64,000 bases of DNA from assembly GCA_005239175.1 (NCBI GenBank), contig SOPS01000004.1, positions 682,001 through 746,000 of the forward strand. The letters run 5' to 3'. The position numbers and the translations under genes were made by a program. The notes under the pieces were generated by a model, which was not told the origin of the DNA, made no database searches, and saw nothing but the letters and a program-made list of their open reading frames with translations. Source of the DNA: a halophilic archaeon SHRA6 (GTDB lineage: Archaea; Halobacteriota; Halobacteria; Halobacteriales; Haloferacaceae). Positions within the stretch are counted from its first letter, which is position 1; every line of letters starts with the position of its first letter. This document shows positions 52,024-61,538 of this stretch, piece after piece.

Positions 52024-52644
52024 TCAATTGTTGTCGTATTGGTCCCGAGCCAGTTGGTGCCACTGGCGAACGGTCGACCGATCGAGCGCGAGGACGTCCG
52101 CTACGCGATCGGGGTCTGCGGTCGCAAGGCTCCGGACAGAGGTGATGCCAGCCTCAGCGAGCAGTGTTTCGGCCGCTGTGTCGATGACATCCAACGTCTC
52201 AAGTGGGGTGGGTCGACTCCGAGTGCGCCAGGCGGCCTCCGCTTCGAACGCATCGCCGCTGCCATCCGTCTCGGCGGATTCGGCCGTCTGAAGGTCTGGC
52301 TCAGTGACACCAGGGGGATTGTTGACGCGATCGGCTTGATCGGCCCAGCCACCCGAACTGGCGGCAACCCAGGCGGCTTCGTCCTCACTTAGCCCACGAA
52401 TCTGTGCAGATCGCCGTTCGAGATCGTCTCCGGAACTGAACGACCACGCTAGCGAGTGCTCTCGACGAATTTTCGCGGCAACGCCTGGATGGACACCCGC
52501 ATCAACGAGCATCCGGAACGACACCCGCTTTTCGCGGATCGCGTCAGCCCCAAACGACGCCTCGTCGAGAACGGCTGCGGTTTTGGGGCCGACAAACTTC
52601 AGCGCCCTCGCGTCTGTTGTCCCCCCACTGGCTCGTTCAGTCAT
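52024..52644 (-). CDS. Helix-hairpin-helix protein, DUF7409-like
   Basis: 206 residues. The N-terminal ~85 residues (LKFVGPKTAAVLDEASFGADAIREKRVSFRMLVDAGVHPGVAAKIRREHSLAWSF) repeat a hairpin-type DNA-binding pattern. The C-terminal ~60 (LDVIDTAAETLLAEAGITSVRSLATADPDRVADVLALDRSTVRQWHQLA) form another HhH pair like those in RuvA or DNA-directed RNA polymerase alpha C-terminal domain. The middle is an acidic linker. It is likely a DNA-binding protein; the role is unknown. It is divergent from the 3-hydroxyacyl-CoA dehydrogenase gene. Confidence 0.78.
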   Translation of the reverse strand: MTERASGGTTDARALKFVGPKTAAVLDEASFGADAIREKRVSFRMLVDAGVHPGVAAKIRREHSLAWSFSSGDDLERRSAQIRGLSEDEAAWVAASSGGWADQADRVNNPPGVTEPDLQTAESAETDGSGDAFEAEAAWRTRSRPTPLETLDVIDTAAETLLAEAGITSVRSLATADPDRVADVLALDRSTVRQWHQLARDQYDNN

Positions 52645-52794
52645 GGGTGGTTACCTGCCTCAATGCTCTCACGCAGCGAACTTGAGCGTTTCCGTCAGGC
52701 TATCGAAACTGAGATTGGCCTCCGCAGGCGGTCAAGGAAAGAACCATCATGGACTTTCGCCATGTTTAGGTGCATTCCAGCGCGATTCCGTGCT

Positions 52795-53652
52795 ATGAGG
52801 GCGAGAACCGCAATCGAAACGATCGGCGTCGTTGGCGCGGGGACGATGGGCAGCGGAATCGCACAGGTCGCCGCGACCGCGGGCTACGATGTGGTGATGC
52901 GCGACATCGAGGAGACGTTCGTCGATCGCGGCTTCGAATCGATCGAGGACAGTCTCTCGCGGTTTGTCTCGAAAGATAAAGTCACTGACGATGAAAAACG
53001 CGAGGCGATCGATCGGATTGAGGGGACAACCGATATCGAAGCCCTCGCAGGGTGCGATATCGTGATCGAGGCCGCCGTCGAAAAGATGGACATCAAGCGA
53101 TCGATCTTCGAGGAACTGGATGCAGTCGTCGACGACGACGTTGTGTTGGCGACGAACACGAGCACGCTCTCGGTAACGACGATCGCCGCAGCCACCGATC
53201 GGCCTGAGTTGGTTGTGGGTATTCACTTTATGAATCCGGTTCCGATTATGGACGGCGTCGAGGTGGTCGTTGGCGAACGAACCGCAGACGAAGTCGTGTC
53301 ACTGGCACACGACCTCTCGGCGGCGCTCGGGAAGGAAACCTGGGAATCAGATGACAAGCCGGGATTCGTCACGAACCGGATCCTCATCCCGTGGATCAAC
53401 GAAGGAATCCGCGCGTACGACGAGGGCGTCGCAACCAAGGAAGACATCGATCGAGGCATGAAACTCGGCACGAACGTCCCAATGGGACCGCTCGAGTTGG
53501 CCGACCACATCGGCCTCGACATCTGCTTGGACGCCTCCGAGACCCTCCACCGCGAACTCGGCGATCGCTACATGCCGGCGTACCTGCTCAAACGAAAGGT
53601 CGAGGCCGGCGATCTGGGCAAAAAGACCGGACGCGGCTTCTACGAGTACTAA
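52795..53652 (+). CDS. 3-hydroxyacyl-CoA dehydrogenase
   Basis: 285 residues from the ATG at 52795 (MRARTAIETIGVVGAGTMG), with a TATA-like ATGTTTAG about 28 bases upstream. NAD motif GVVGAGTMGSGIAQVAA, the catalytic region ATNTSTLSVT and the HFMNPVPIM block carrying the His of the His-Glu pair are present. The C-terminal domain (IPWINEGIRAYDEGVATKEDIDRGMKLGTNVPMGPLELAD) completes the short-chain (HBDH) type. It oxidises 3-hydroxybutyryl-CoA or similar in beta-oxidation or fermentation-type routes. Confidence 0.94.
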   Translation: MRARTAIETIGVVGAGTMGSGIAQVAATAGYDVVMRDIEETFVDRGFESIEDSLSRFVSKDKVTDDEKREAIDRIEGTTDIEALAGCDIVIEAAVEKMDIKRSIFEELDAVVDDDVVLATNTSTLSVTTIAAATDRPELVVGIHFMNPVPIMDGVEVVVGERTADEVVSLAHDLSAALGKETWESDDKPGFVTNRILIPWINEGIRAYDEGVATKEDIDRGMKLGTNVPMGPLELADHIGLDICLDASETLHRELGDRYMPAYLLKRKVEAGDLGKKTGRGFYEY

Positions 53653-53683
53653 CGCCGGCGTCAGACCATTGGCTGTCAGCCAG

Positions 53684-54094
53684 CTAGTGTTCGACGAACT
53701 CAATCAGTACCCCACCGGTCGATTTGGGATGTAAAAAGGCAACCTCATGGCCCCACGCGCCGGGGCGAGGCTCCGTATCGATCGGCTCAATATCCGCCTG
53801 CACCGCCGTTTCGATCGCCGCGTCAATGTCGTCGGTTGCGATCGCGACGTGGTGGATTCCCGGACCGTTCGAATCGAGGTACCGGGCGATCGGGCCCTCA
53901 TCGGCGATCGGTTCGAGGAGTTCGAAGTAGCCGTTCGCCAGTTCGAGAAATCCAACGCGCATGCCGTCGAACGTCTCTTCGTGGACCAGCGGCGCATCGA
54001 GCAGTCCACCGAACAGGGCTGCGATCGCCTCGAAGTCGTCAGTTGCGATACCAATGTGGTCGATTTGGGTTCTGCTGGTAGAATCTTGGGTCAT
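53684..54094 (-). CDS. mce: Methylmalonyl-CoA epimerase
   Basis: 136 residues. It interconverts the 2R and 2S forms of methylmalonyl-CoA for the mutase. The vicinal-oxygen-chelate fold shows its metal ligands: DHIGIATDD (H13), [11 protein letters not shown] (His near 81) and GVLIEFVEH (E near 133). The start overlaps the mutase stop by four bases (ATGA on the minus strand), so the gene follows the mutase in a coupled operon. Confidence 0.95.
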   Translation of the reverse strand: MTQDSTSRTQIDHIGIATDDFEAIAALFGGLLDAPLVHEETFDGMRVGFLELANGYFELLEPIADEGPIARYLDSNGPGIHHVAIATDDIDAAIETAVQADIEPIDTEPRPGAWGHEVAFLHPKSTGGVLIEFVEH

Positions 54095-55764
54095 ACTTGC
54101 TGGTACTCGCCGAACTCGTCTCTGAGGACGTTGCTGATCTCCCCGACTGTCCCGTAGGCTTTGACCGCCTCGATGATCGGGGGCATGAGATTTTCGCCGT
54201 CACGAGCCGCCGATCTGACCGCCGAGAGCGCCGCATCGACCCGCTCGCTGTCGCGGTCCGCCCGGAGCGTTTCGACGCGATCGATCTGCGCCTGCTCTTG
54301 TTCCTCGTCGACCTCCTCGAGATCAACTTGCGGGTCCTCGTTCTCAACGGTGAACTCGTTGACACCGACAATAATCCGCTCGCCGGATTCGATCTCCTGT
54401 TGTCGATCGAAGGCGACGTCCTGGATCTGTCGTTGGACCCAGCCGTCTTCGACCGCAGACAACATGCCGCCGCGATCGTCGATCGCCTCGAGGATGTCGA
54501 ACGCGTCGGATTCGAGGCGATCGGTGAGCGATTCGACGTAGTAGCTTCCTGCGAGGGGATCGATCGTATCGGCCGCGCCTGATTCGTGGGCGAGGATCTG
54601 TTGGGTTCGAAGCGCCGTCCGGACGGACTGTTCGGTCGGCAGCGCCAGCGCTTCGTCCTTGCCGTTCGTATGTAGCGACTGCGTCCCACCAAGGACAGCC
54701 GCGAGCGCCTGGTAGGCGACCCGGACGACGTTGTTTTCGATCTGTTGGGCGGTCAACGTTGAGCCGCCGGTCTGGGTGTGGAACTTCAGCTGCTTGGATT
54801 TGGGACTCTGCGCGTCGAATCGATCGTCCATAATCTGTGCCCACATTCGCCGAGCGGCGCGGAACTTCGCCGCCTCCTCGAAGATGTTGTTGTGCGCGTT
54901 GAAAAAGAACGATAGCTGTGGCGCAAATGCGTCAACGTCCTGGCCGGCCTCGATCGCCGCCTGGACGTACTCAATTCCGTTCGCGAGGGTAAACGCAATC
55001 TCCTGAGCAGCTGTCGAACCGGCTTCGCGGATATGATACCCTGAGATCGAAATCGTGTTGAACTTCGGCACTTCCTCTGCACAGAACGCGAAAATATCGG
55101 TGATGAGCCGCATGGAGGGCTCCGGCGGGTAGATGTAGAGGTTCCGCGCGATGTACTCTTTCATGATGTCGTTTTGGATCGTCCCACGAAGCTCCGCGCG
55201 GTCGACGCCCTGTTTGTCCCCCAGCGCAATGTACATCGCAAGCAGCACCGCCGCGGGCGCGTTGATCGTCATGCTGGTCGAGACCTCGTCGAGCGGAATC
55301 CCTTCGAAAACGGTCTCAAAGTCAGCCAGCGAATCGATCGCAACGCCAGATTTGCCGACCTCGCCGGCAGCCATCCCTGCGTCCGAATCGTAGCCCATCT
55401 GGGTCGGCAGATCGAACGCCATCGAAAGCCCCGAGGAGCCGTTGTCGATCAGGTACCGAAAGCGCTCGTTGGTTTCGCGGGCGGTCCCCATGCCAGCGTA
55501 CTGCCGCATCGTCCACAGTCGACCGCGGTGCATCGTCGGGTAGACGCCGCGAGTGTACGGTTCCTCGCCTGGAAACCCGAGATCGTCGTAAGAGAGGTCT
55601 GCGACGTCCGCGGGCGTGTAGAGCCGTTGCACCTCCGAGCCGCCGGTGTCGGTCGTAAACGAATCCGCGCGCTCGCCGAAGCGATCGAGTGTCCCCGAGA
55701 GAGTGTCCGCTTCCCACTCGGTTTTTGCCTCGCGAATCCGGTCGAGTTCGTCGGGGTCGAACAT
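54091..55764 (-). CDS. Methylmalonyl-CoA mutase, catalytic subunit
   Basis: 557 residues from the ATG at 55764. It rearranges methylmalonyl-CoA to succinyl-CoA with adenosylcobalamin. The catalytic TIM barrel is complete ([69 protein letters not shown]-like [16 protein letters not shown]). It ends before any B12-binding domain (no DxHxxG), so the cobalamin-binding small subunit is encoded elsewhere, as usual in Archaea. It is followed by mce. Confidence 0.95.
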   Translation of the reverse strand: MFDPDELDRIREAKTEWEADTLSGTLDRFGERADSFTTDTGGSEVQRLYTPADVADLSYDDLGFPGEEPYTRGVYPTMHRGRLWTMRQYAGMGTARETNERFRYLIDNGSSGLSMAFDLPTQMGYDSDAGMAAGEVGKSGVAIDSLADFETVFEGIPLDEVSTSMTINAPAAVLLAMYIALGDKQGVDRAELRGTIQNDIMKEYIARNLYIYPPEPSMRLITDIFAFCAEEVPKFNTISISGYHIREAGSTAAQEIAFTLANGIEYVQAAIEAGQDVDAFAPQLSFFFNAHNNIFEEAAKFRAARRMWAQIMDDRFDAQSPKSKQLKFHTQTGGSTLTAQQIENNVVRVAYQALAAVLGGTQSLHTNGKDEALALPTEQSVRTALRTQQILAHESGAADTIDPLAGSYYVESLTDRLESDAFDILEAIDDRGGMLSAVEDGWVQRQIQDVAFDRQQEIESGERIIVGVNEFTVENEDPQVDLEEVDEEQEQAQIDRVETLRADRDSERVDAALSAVRSAARDGENLMPPIIEAVKAYGTVGEISNVLRDEFGEYQQV

Positions 55765-55867
55765 TGTTATAGAGGTGCCGCGGGGAGGACTTAAGCGTTG
55801 AACCACCGGCCAGCTTGGAGGACTCGCGGTCAGCCACGTTCAAGTCGATCGACGGACATGACTGCAT

Positions 55868-56539
55868 ATGGACGTCTTAGCAGACGAGATCGTTCGATTT
55901 CTCCGTGCGACGGGACCCGACCACGATCCGATCCAGACGGAGATGGCCGAGTACGCGACAGCGGAGGGCTTCCCCATTATCGGCCCGAACGCGGGCGCAG
56001 TCCTCCGCTTGCTGGCGCGGCTGACCGACGCTGAACGGATCTTCGAGTTCGGCTCTGGATACGGCTACTCGGCGTACTGGTTCCTGCAAGGTATGAACCC
56101 GAACGGCCACATCGTGTTGACGGAGTTCGACGAGGACGAACTGGCGATGGGCCGAGAGTTCCTCGATCGCGCCGACTTGGTGGACAGAGCCTCTTTCGAG
56201 GCGGGCGACGCGATGGAGACAATCGAACGCTACGACGGCCCCTTCGACGTGGTACTCATCGATCACCAGAAACACCGCTACGCCGACGCGTTCGAGCGGG
56301 TTCGCACGGACGTGCGGGTTGGTGGTGTCGTCGTCGCGGACAACATGATGGAAGGCCCAATCGACTTCGATCGGTTGTTAGCACACTTTGAAAATGATGA
56401 GCCATTACCAGCCGCCGAAAGCGATCGCGAGACTGCGGGAATCGGTCAGTACGTCGATACGGTCCGCGCGGACCCTGCCTTCGAGACGTTCCTGCTCCCG
56501 GTCGGGTCAGGAATCTCGATCAGCACGCGAGTCGAGTAG
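55868..56539 (+). CDS. SAM-dependent O-methyltransferase
   Basis: 223 residues, class I methyltransferase of the caffeoyl-CoA/catechol O-methyltransferase type. The SAM loop is IFEFGSGYGYSAYW near residue 58. LTEFDEDE holds the acidic ribose ligand, and DVVLIDHQKHRYADAFERV carries the metal-site Asp near 130. A GVVVADNMM block follows. It uses divalent metal and methylates a catechol-like or CoA-linked substrate, not identified. It is divergent from the mutase gene (104-base gap) and 24 bases from the end of the convergent creatininase gene. Confidence 0.9.
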   Translation: MDVLADEIVRFLRATGPDHDPIQTEMAEYATAEGFPIIGPNAGAVLRLLARLTDAERIFEFGSGYGYSAYWFLQGMNPNGHIVLTEFDEDELAMGREFLDRADLVDRASFEAGDAMETIERYDGPFDVVLIDHQKHRYADAFERVRTDVRVGGVVVADNMMEGPIDFDRLLAHFENDEPLPAAESDRETAGIGQYVDTVRADPAFETFLLPVGSGISISTRVE

Positions 56540-56563
56540 TTCAGACGTGTCGGGACGAAGAGC

Positions 56564-57334
56564 TCACACGTGTGGGTCGGGCATGAGGTCCTCGAAGCGC
56601 TGTGCGTCGAGCCACTCAAGTAACCCTACGAGCTGCTCAGTTGCAGCCTCAAACAGCTCTTCGCCGATCTCGGGAGTGGCGTCGGTCTGATCGCCAAAGA
56701 CGCCGTTTTCAGAGTTGTCGATCGCGTCGTAGAACGTCCGCGCCCCATGGACGCGCCCCGACTCGGCGTCGAACGTTCGCGTCCCGCCGTCGCGGGCCGC
56801 GTCGAGGCGATCGGTTCGAACCAGCTCCTCGGCGATGTGCATGATCATCGCAGTCTCCTTTGGGCCACCGTGGGGGCCGTTGTATTCGAAGACCTCGTTC
56901 ACGAGATCCGGAATCGACTCGTCCCACATCCATTCAATCGCATACGCGGCTTCGTCGTCTCTAAGCCGGCGACCGACCTCTCGGAGGTGGACGATGTTGC
57001 CGCCGTGGGCGTTGACGTAGACGACGCGATCGATCCCGTGATAGGTGAGATTTCGGGTGAGGCTCTCGACGTAGTCGCGAAACGCCGGTGCGTCAACCCA
57101 CATCGTGCCGTTGAACTGGCGGTGGTGAGGGCTGACGCCGACGTTGATCGTTGGGGTACAGAGGTAGCCGGTTCGATCGGCCGCTTCACGGGCCAACGCC
57201 TCTGCGATGAGGTGGTCGGTCGCGAGCGGCAGGTGCGGGCCGTGTTGTTCAGTCGATCCGAGCGGGACGATCGCAAGAGATTCACTGCCGACGTAGTCAT
57301 CGAGATCCGGCCAGGTCTGTGCTGCGAGGTACAT
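56564..57334 (-). CDS. Creatininase-family amidase
   Basis: 256 residues from the ATG at 57334 (MYLAAQTWPDLDDY). Metal-site motifs are VPLGSTEQHGPHLPLATD (E and H, near 30-47), RVVYVNAHGGNI near 110, and GPHGGPKETAMIM near 160. Family members include creatininase, MftE and ArfB (2-amino-5-formylamino-6-ribosylaminopyrimidin-4(3H)-one formamide hydrolase). In Archaea ArfB-like enzymes serve F420/riboflavin synthesis, one option here; the others cannot be ruled out. It is divergent from the NAC gene. Confidence 0.9.
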   Translation of the reverse strand: MYLAAQTWPDLDDYVGSESLAIVPLGSTEQHGPHLPLATDHLIAEALAREAADRTGYLCTPTINVGVSPHHRQFNGTMWVDAPAFRDYVESLTRNLTYHGIDRVVYVNAHGGNIVHLREVGRRLRDDEAAYAIEWMWDESIPDLVNEVFEYNGPHGGPKETAMIMHIAEELVRTDRLDAARDGGTRTFDAESGRVHGARTFYDAIDNSENGVFGDQTDATPEIGEELFEAATEQLVGLLEWLDAQRFEDLMPDPHV

Positions 57335-57459
57335 AGAGCGTAAACGGGAACGCCGAAAATGAAACCATGGGATTCGATCTGGACGTGGTCGAACGACCAT
57401 GTGAGTCGATCGCTCCGTGGTTCGCCATGTTTTTGCCGGCGCACCACCGACATCCGCGC

Positions 57460-57858
57460 ATGTTCGGAGGCGGCGGAATGAACCCACGGAAGATGCAACA
57501 GATGATGAAACAAATGGGGATCGACGTCGACGACATCGACGCCGAACGGGTCGTTATCACGACCGAAGACGGCGAAGAGCTCGTCTTTGAGACCCCCCAG
57601 GTCACCAAAATGAACGCTCAAGGGACCGAAACCTACCAGGTCGTCGGCGAGCCCACGGTTCGCGACGCCGATGCCGCAGCGGTGACCGACGCCTCGGAAG
57701 ATACTGACGACGATTCGGCAGACGAGGCGACAGCAGCGGTCCCCGAGGACGACATCCAGATCGTCGCAACACGAGCCGGCGTCTCCAAAGACGAGGCTCG
57801 CGAGGCGCTCGCGGCGGCCGATGGCGACCTCGCAGCGGCGATCGCCCGCCTCGAGTGA
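57460..57858 (+). CDS. nac: Nascent polypeptide-associated complex (alpha-NAC)
   Basis: 132 residues from the ATG at 57460. The Met/Gly-rich start ([23 protein letters not shown]) is typical of archaeal NAC. It is followed by the NAC domain ([35 protein letters not shown]), an acidic linker and a UBA domain at the end ([31 protein letters not shown]). Homodimers bind nascent chains at the ribosome exit. The stop overlaps the start of the next gene (GTGA). Confidence 0.96.
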   Translation: MFGGGGMNPRKMQQMMKQMGIDVDDIDAERVVITTEDGEELVFETPQVTKMNAQGTETYQVVGEPTVRDADAAAVTDASEDTDDDSADEATAAVPEDDIQIVATRAGVSKDEAREALAAADGDLAAAIARLE

Positions 57859-58583
57859 TTCTCCTCGTTCACGGCGATCGCGAGTACGTGCGCGCCCCCG
57901 GTGAGGAGCTGCAGACCGACCTCGGCGTACTCACGGTTCCAGACGATCCTGAACCGGGAACAGTTCTAGAGACACATCTGGGCGAGGAGTTCGTCGTCCG
58001 ACGGCTCCGCGGACCTGATCTGTTCAACCACCTCGATCGAACCGGCGCGCCGATGATGCCGCGGGACATCGGACTGGTGATCGGCTTCACCGGCGCACAG
58101 GCGGGCGATCGCGTGCTCGATGCGGGGACGGGAACCGGGATTCTCTCCGCGTATCTCGGGCGGCTCGGTGCCGCGGTGACGACCTACGAGATCGACGCCG
58201 AGTTCGCCGAAAACGCCCGGCAGAACATGGAAACCGCCGGCGTCGCCGACGCGGTCTCGGTCAGAACTGGAAACGTTCTCGACGACCTCGATCGCCTCCG
58301 CGAGGAGCCGTCGTTCGATCTTGTGACGCTCGACACCGGCGACGCGCCCGATGTGGTCGAACACGTCCCAGATCTGCTGGTGCCGGGTGGGTTCGTCGCC
58401 GTCTACTCGCCGTTCGTCGAATCGACGCGATCGGTCGTCGAGGCCGCCCGCGACGCGGGGCTTGCAGACGTTCGGACGCTGGAGACGATCCAGCGAGAGA
58501 TGACGTTTGACGATCGTGGATCGCGGCCGTCGACGCGTGGGGTCGGGCACACGGGATACCTCACGATCGCCAGAAACGGGTAA
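57855..58583 (+). CDS. tRNA (adenine-N1)-methyltransferase TrmI-type
   Basis: 242 residues from a GTG at 57855 that overlaps the NAC stop by four bases. The SAM motif is [11 protein letters not shown] at 88-98. [14 protein letters not shown] holds the ribose-binding acid, and [17 protein letters not shown] with [11 protein letters not shown] lines the target site. TrmI methylates A57/A58 of tRNA as a tetramer in Archaea. Coupling to NAC puts it with translation. Confidence 0.93.
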   Translation: MILLVHGDREYVRAPGEELQTDLGVLTVPDDPEPGTVLETHLGEEFVVRRLRGPDLFNHLDRTGAPMMPRDIGLVIGFTGAQAGDRVLDAGTGTGILSAYLGRLGAAVTTYEIDAEFAENARQNMETAGVADAVSVRTGNVLDDLDRLREEPSFDLVTLDTGDAPDVVEHVPDLLVPGGFVAVYSPFVESTRSVVEAARDAGLADVRTLETIQREMTFDDRGSRPSTRGVGHTGYLTIARNG

Positions 58584-58628
58584 CGAGGGTTACGATCGCC
58601 AAGACGGGGAAGCCAAGCTAATCAACAG

Positions 58629-59243
58629 CTAGCCTGCGTCCGCGGTCCCAACCGATCGAAACACCGCCAAGAGAGCCGTTCTGTCCGAATCGGGAGTAAT
58701 GAGCGAGCGGACGGTGTCGGGATCGACGCCCTGGGGCACTGAGGCGGGATACGCGCCGCCGCCGACGTAGTACTGCCCGTCGCGGGTCCACACCACGAGA
58801 ATACCCTCAAGCGGGATTCTGATCGAATCCACGACACAGCGTGCACCGTAGGTAACGAGCGTCCCGTCCCCGTCTGCCGCTCTGTTCTCATCACCGTCAC
58901 CGATCTTGATCGATCGCGAGTCACGTTTGCGTATTGATTCGAAGCCGCGATCGGCGAGCCGCTCCTCGAACCCGTCGGCTGCGCCGTTTCTGACGACCCG
59001 CGAAAGGGCTGCAGACGGACGAGTGTTCGGCCGGATCTGGATCCGGGTCACAAAAAAGAATCGCCAGGCTGTGTTGACGCCCGTGCGTTCGGTAAGGATC
59101 GGTCCCCGATCGGCATCCTCGAACACGAGGGTGTGCGCGCGGACGGTGACGACTTTCGCGTCGAAGGGCGTCTCGACACTTGAATCGACCCGTCGCCAGC
59201 CTTCGAGGCGATCAGCTGGGATCGCCGGCGGTGGGACCTCCAT
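58629..59243 (-). CDS. Haloarchaeal conserved protein of unknown function
   Basis: 204 residues with no motif I can name. Features: MEVPPPAIPADRLEGWRRVDSSVET at the start, then VRAHTLVFEDADRGPILTERTGVNTAWRFFFVTRIQIRP, and a C-terminal GILVVWTRDGQYYVGGGAYPAS strand pair. I recall haloarchaeal proteins with the same WRFFF...GGAYP pattern, so it is probably a family specific to this group. It looks soluble and beta-rich. It is convergent with the TrmI-type gene and 28 bases downstream of tfs. Confidence 0.65.
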   Translation of the reverse strand: MEVPPPAIPADRLEGWRRVDSSVETPFDAKVVTVRAHTLVFEDADRGPILTERTGVNTAWRFFFVTRIQIRPNTRPSAALSRVVRNGAADGFEERLADRGFESIRKRDSRSIKIGDGDENRAADGDGTLVTYGARCVVDSIRIPLEGILVVWTRDGQYYVGGGAYPASVPQGVDPDTVRSLITPDSDRTALLAVFRSVGTADAG

Positions 59244-59271
59244 GACGGGCTATTGATCGCAGCGAGGCTAC

Positions 59272-59604
59272 TTAGTGGTCGTCCTCACGCCACTTGTGAT
59301 CGCACTCGACACAGGTGAAAAAGCGTGTTTCGGACTCATCAGCCGATCTAATCTGTTTCATTTCGTAGCGGGCGCGATCGTGACCACAGGAGGGGCAGAT
59401 GACGGTCGTCGTCGGGCCGATCTCCGAGTTGTCGACCTCGGACATATCGACGACGCCCTCATCGGAGGATTGGCTCTCCGTGGTCGCTTCCTGGAACTGT
59501 CGTTCCTTCTCGCTGTCCCGGGGCTTTTCGAACCCGCAGCTTTGACAGACCCACATCCCGCCGTCGGTCTGCATCATCGAACCGCATTCGTCGCAGAACT
59601 CCAT
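59272..59604 (-). CDS. tfs: Transcription factor S (TFIIS/RPA12-like)
   Basis: 110 residues from the ATG at 59604 (MEFCDECGSMM). Two zinc ribbons: C4/C7 with C20/C23, and CPSC near 78 with CVEC near 101. The second ribbon has the RSADESETRFFTC loop; its Asp-Glu pair enters RNA polymerase and triggers transcript cleavage. It restarts stalled RNA polymerase. It is followed by the unknown gene at 58629-59243. Confidence 0.95.
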   Translation of the reverse strand: MEFCDECGSMMQTDGGMWVCQSCGFEKPRDSEKERQFQEATTESQSSDEGVVDMSEVDNSEIGPTTTVICPSCGHDRARYEMKQIRSADESETRFFTCVECDHKWREDDH

Positions 59605-59648
59605 AGCCGGATCCACGACCGCGATCGTACTTAACGGTCCGGATTTTC

Positions 59649-59906
59649 CTACGCGTCGCCGTCGGACTGGCCGGGCTCGCCGACCGCTTCGATCGGCAAC
59701 ACATTGTTGAGGTCAGAATACAGGCCCTCTGCGCTCTCGAAGCGATCAGCGTCGATTTCTCCGATCATCGTTCCGAGGTCTGCGTCGCCGTCGGCAAACG
59801 TGACGGTGGTGTCGGCGAACGATTCAGCGGCTTCTGTTGCGTCGATCGGGTACGACAGCGATTCAAGTTGTGACTGGAGTCGGCTGAGTTTGATAGTCTG
59901 ACTCAT
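59649..59906 (-). CDS. DUF5789-type haloarchaeal protein
   Basis: 85 residues from the ATG at 59906 (MSQTIKLSRLQSQLESLSYPID). The pattern SRLxxxLxxLxYP, then TFADGDADLGTMIGEIDADRFESAEGLYSDLNNVLPIEAVGEPGQSDG, matches what I recall as DUF5789. It is a small acidic alpha/beta protein without a catalytic motif. It lies 44 bases upstream of tfs on the same strand. The function is unknown. Confidence 0.78.
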   Translation of the reverse strand: MSQTIKLSRLQSQLESLSYPIDATEAAESFADTTVTFADGDADLGTMIGEIDADRFESAEGLYSDLNNVLPIEAVGEPGQSDGDA

Positions 59907-60194
59907 CACTGTAAGATCGGCTCCCGAAGGGATAAGTACACACACCAATACACGCATAATCACAACTTACACGCCGTATAGTCGCTGTTGGCCAGACCAC
60001 GGATATGATATCGTGTGCAACGCATTGCAACAAATAATACGATATGTGGCCCAAGCGAGTTTGTGCCAGCGGTTGTTGAACAGAAGCACGAAATATTGCA
60101 AACGCTACAGTAGCCACCATCACCAGCATCGGTGCCCGGAAACACAACACCCATACCGGCGAGCATCAAACAATTTGGCAATGGTGATGTGGTA

Positions 60195-61511
60195 GTGTCA
60201 GCGCCGACGCTGTTCGGCAGCGATCGCCGGGTCATCGTGTTGGCGCTGGCGCGGATGGTCGGTGCGATCGGGAACTCGTTTTTGATCGTCGTCCTCCCAC
60301 TTTTCATCGTCAGCGATTCGGTCGACATCGGCTCGCTGCTCGACGCGTCGATCGGGATTGGTGGATACGGCTTCAACGTGACAGAGCCGATCCTGATCGG
60401 GTTCGTGCTCTCGCTGTTTGGCCTGTTGAACAGCATCTCCCAGCCGTTCACTGGGCGGCTCTCAGATCGCCGAATGGAGCGAAAGCCGTTCATTCTCGTC
60501 GGGATTGCACTACTGGCCACGGGCAGTCTCGGCTTTGCGATCGCGAGCGATTACCTCTCGATCGTGTTACTTCGGGCGATGCAGGGCCTCGGCGCGGCCT
60601 TCATTATCCCAGCAACTGTCGCGTTGGTAAACGAGTACGCCGCCGACGCCACGGATCGCGGCGGGAATTTCGGGATCTACAACACCTTTCGGCTGATTGG
60701 GTTTGGATTCGGTCCGGTGGTCGCGGGCGTTATTGTTGATGCAGGACCGTATATGGTGCCCGGCGGCGTGACGATTTCCGGATTCGACGCGGCATTTTTG
60801 GCGGCGTTTTTCGGCGCGTTCACAAGCTTCGTGCTCGTCTACACGTTCGTCTCAGACGCTGAGGACGCCGAAGAACCGGCCTCTGATGACATCTCGATCC
60901 GTGTCTGGGGCGACGATCGGCTGTTTGATCCCGTGTTTGTCCTCGGACTTGCGACTGTCACGATGGGGATCTGTATTGCGCTCTTTGCCACGCTACAAAA
61001 CGAGATTAACGCAGCATTGGCACAGGGGCCAATCTACTTTTCCGCACAGTTTGGCGCGGTGGTCATCTCGAACGTCCTGTTTCAGATCCCCGTCGGCCGG
61101 GCCGCCGATCGCTACGGCCGCCGTCCGTTCCTCGTGATCGGCTTTGTGATCCTCATCCCCTCGACGCTGTTGCAAGGCCTCGTGACGTCCTCACTTATCA
61201 TGCTCGCGGTCCGACTGCTGCAGGGGGTTGCCGTCGCGTTGGTCTTCGCCCCGTCGTTGGCACTTGCGGGCGATCTGGCCCGGGCTGGCGAGTCTGGATC
61301 GACGCTGTCGATCCTCACCATGGGATTCGGATTCGGTGTGGCGATCGGCCCGCTTGCCGCAGGCTTTCTCGTTGCGTACGGGCTTGCGGTGCCGTTCGCG
61401 TTTGGAGCCGTGCTCGCGCTCGTTGGATTCCTCGCAGTGTACACCCAGGTTGAGGAGACACTGCCTCCGAGTACTAACGGCGATCAAACCGCCGCGACGC
61501 CACAGGATTGA
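60195..61511 (+). CDS. MFS transporter
   Basis: 438 residues if the GTG at 60195 is the start (SAPTLFGSDRRVIVLALARMVGAIGNS); a TATA-like ACAATTT lies 24-27 bases upstream. GTG at 60189 and 60132 are in-frame alternatives and no earlier ATG exists. There are twelve membrane segments with MFS motif A in loop 2-3 (GRLSDRRMERKPF) and its copy in loop 8-9 (GRAADRYGRRPF). An extracellular insert with SVDIGSLLDASIGIGGYG is present between segments 1 and 2. It resembles drug:proton antiporters; the substrate is unknown. It is divergent from the DUF5789-type gene across 288 bases of AT-rich DNA. Confidence 0.87.
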   Translation: MSAPTLFGSDRRVIVLALARMVGAIGNSFLIVVLPLFIVSDSVDIGSLLDASIGIGGYGFNVTEPILIGFVLSLFGLLNSISQPFTGRLSDRRMERKPFILVGIALLATGSLGFAIASDYLSIVLLRAMQGLGAAFIIPATVALVNEYAADATDRGGNFGIYNTFRLIGFGFGPVVAGVIVDAGPYMVPGGVTISGFDAAFLAAFFGAFTSFVLVYTFVSDAEDAEEPASDDISIRVWGDDRLFDPVFVLGLATVTMGICIALFATLQNEINAALAQGPIYFSAQFGAVVISNVLFQIPVGRAADRYGRRPFLVIGFVILIPSTLLQGLVTSSLIMLAVRLLQGVAVALVFAPSLALAGDLARAGESGSTLSILTMGFGFGVAIGPLAAGFLVAYGLAVPFAFGAVLALVGFLAVYTQVEETLPPSTNGDQTAATPQD

Positions 61512-61538
61512 TCGTGTCGAACACCTCTACGGTGAGTG

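Noticed and set aside
60132-60194. Earlier GTG start for the MFS transporter
   Set aside because: The extra residues are polar and non-acidic, and a TATA-like element at about 60168-60174 would place the transcript start at or after 60195; kept as an alternative only.
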